A stretch of DNA of 6,647 nucleotides from Dokdonella sp. (lineage in GTDB: Bacteria; Pseudomonadota; Gammaproteobacteria; Xanthomonadales; Rhodanobacteraceae), in assembly GCA_030150315.1 (NCBI GenBank), contig JASLGB010000212.1, positions 1-6,647 on the forward strand, written 5' to 3'. The notes under the pieces were generated by a model that was not told the DNA's origin, made no database searches, and saw nothing but the letters and a program-made list of their open reading frames with translations. Position numbers and translations under genes: made by a program. The first letter of the stretch is position 1, and every line of letters begins with the position of its first letter. This document shows positions 6,368 through 6,647 of this stretch, in pieces.

Positions 6368-6647
6368 ATGGACACAAGCACGCATGAGTTGGGTTTCTGG
6401 ATACTCGCTGCGGACTGGGTCGTGCGCATCGGGGCGTTGCTGTGGATTCCGTACCGCAGCGCCCCGGCGGCCGCGCGCAGCTGGCTGCTGCTGGTCGGCT
6501 TTGTTCCCTTGTTTGGCCTGCCGCTGTACCTGTTGTTCGGCCAGCCGTGGCTGTCGCGTCAGCGCGTGTCGCGGCAGCAGGAGGCGTCACGCCTGATCCG
6601 CGAGCGTCAGGCGATGCTTGGCCAGCGCCGCTGGACGCCGCCGCTGC
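6368..6647 (+). CDS. cls: Cardiolipin synthase, N-terminal part (3' cut by window)
   Basis: Ninety-three codons are visible before the window ends. Residues about 10-28 (FWILAADWVVRIGALLWIP) and 34-56 (around SWLLLVGFVPLFGLPLYLLFG) are two membrane helices. The linking basic turn PYRSAPAAARSW and the tail GQPWLSRQR followed by a charged stretch fit the PLD nuclease N-terminal domain of ClsA-type cardiolipin synthases. These inner-membrane enzymes condense two phosphatidylglycerols into cardiolipin and glycerol. The two HKD catalytic motifs would lie beyond the window, so the assignment rests on the membrane domain alone. ATG 6368 is the first plausible start; it has only a weak ribosome site (GGCGAC directly before it), and the frame stays open for some distance upstream. 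A PLD-family relative without synthase activity is possible. Confidence 0.8.
   Translation, partial: MDTSTHELGFWILAADWVVRIGALLWIPYRSAPAAARSWLLLVGFVPLFGLPLYLLFGQPWLSRQRVSRQQEASRLIRERQAMLGQRRWTPPL

Noticed and set aside
6093..6596. 167-codon + strand frame upstream of and across the cardiolipin synthase start
   Set aside because: Overlaps the recognisable membrane domain in another frame and is Arg/Ser/Cys-rich without any family motif.

Overview
The window is GC-rich DNA (strong G/C third-position bias in the genes) from a Gram-negative bacterium. It carries secreted cysteine-paired repeat proteins with a C-terminal sorting-type tail, a periplasmic Ntn hydrolase, an outer-membrane barrel and a two-helix cardiolipin synthase N-terminus. 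My best guess is a gammaproteobacterium of the Xanthomonadales (Lysobacteraceae or Rhodanobacteraceae type). That placement is inferred from protein style; no marker gene is present.

Layout: (1) Positions 1-1112, + strand, hold the C-terminal part of a modular, probably extracytoplasmic protein whose 5' end is cut off or disturbed. (2) Positions 1109-3943, + strand, overlapping it by ATGA, encode a 944-residue secreted protein: signal peptide, right-handed beta-helix ending in a choice-of-anchor-Q-like motif, an Ig-like repeat, two copies of a small cysteine-paired beta-module, a DUF11-like domain, a low-complexity linker and a C-terminal hydrophobic tail with a basic end. The first protein shares the small module and the DUF11-like domain, so the two are paralogous in part. 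(3) A perfect 13-bp hairpin at 3967-3996 separates this pair from a convergent minus-strand pair. (4) Minus strand 5954-4890: a choloylglycine hydrolase / penicillin V acylase family enzyme (354 aa from a TTG start), exported, with a catalytic Cys right at the predicted signal-peptidase site. (5) Minus strand 4815-4030: an outer-membrane beta-barrel protein interrupted by one in-frame TAG, otherwise intact. (6) 5955-6367 is mostly non-coding and divergent, with several dyads. (7) 6368 to the window end, + strand: the N-terminus of a cardiolipin synthase, cut by the window edge.

The + strand pair looks like a translationally coupled cell-surface or secreted protein unit. The minus-strand pair looks like a short transcription unit joining a periplasmic amidase to an outer-membrane barrel, the latter apparently broken by a nonsense mutation. 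I see no CRISPR array, mobile element, tRNA or rRNA. Nothing here is clearly an undescribed system. The best leads are the amber codon, the modular paralogue pair with an unrecognised C-terminal domain, and the easily misannotated start of the hydrolase.
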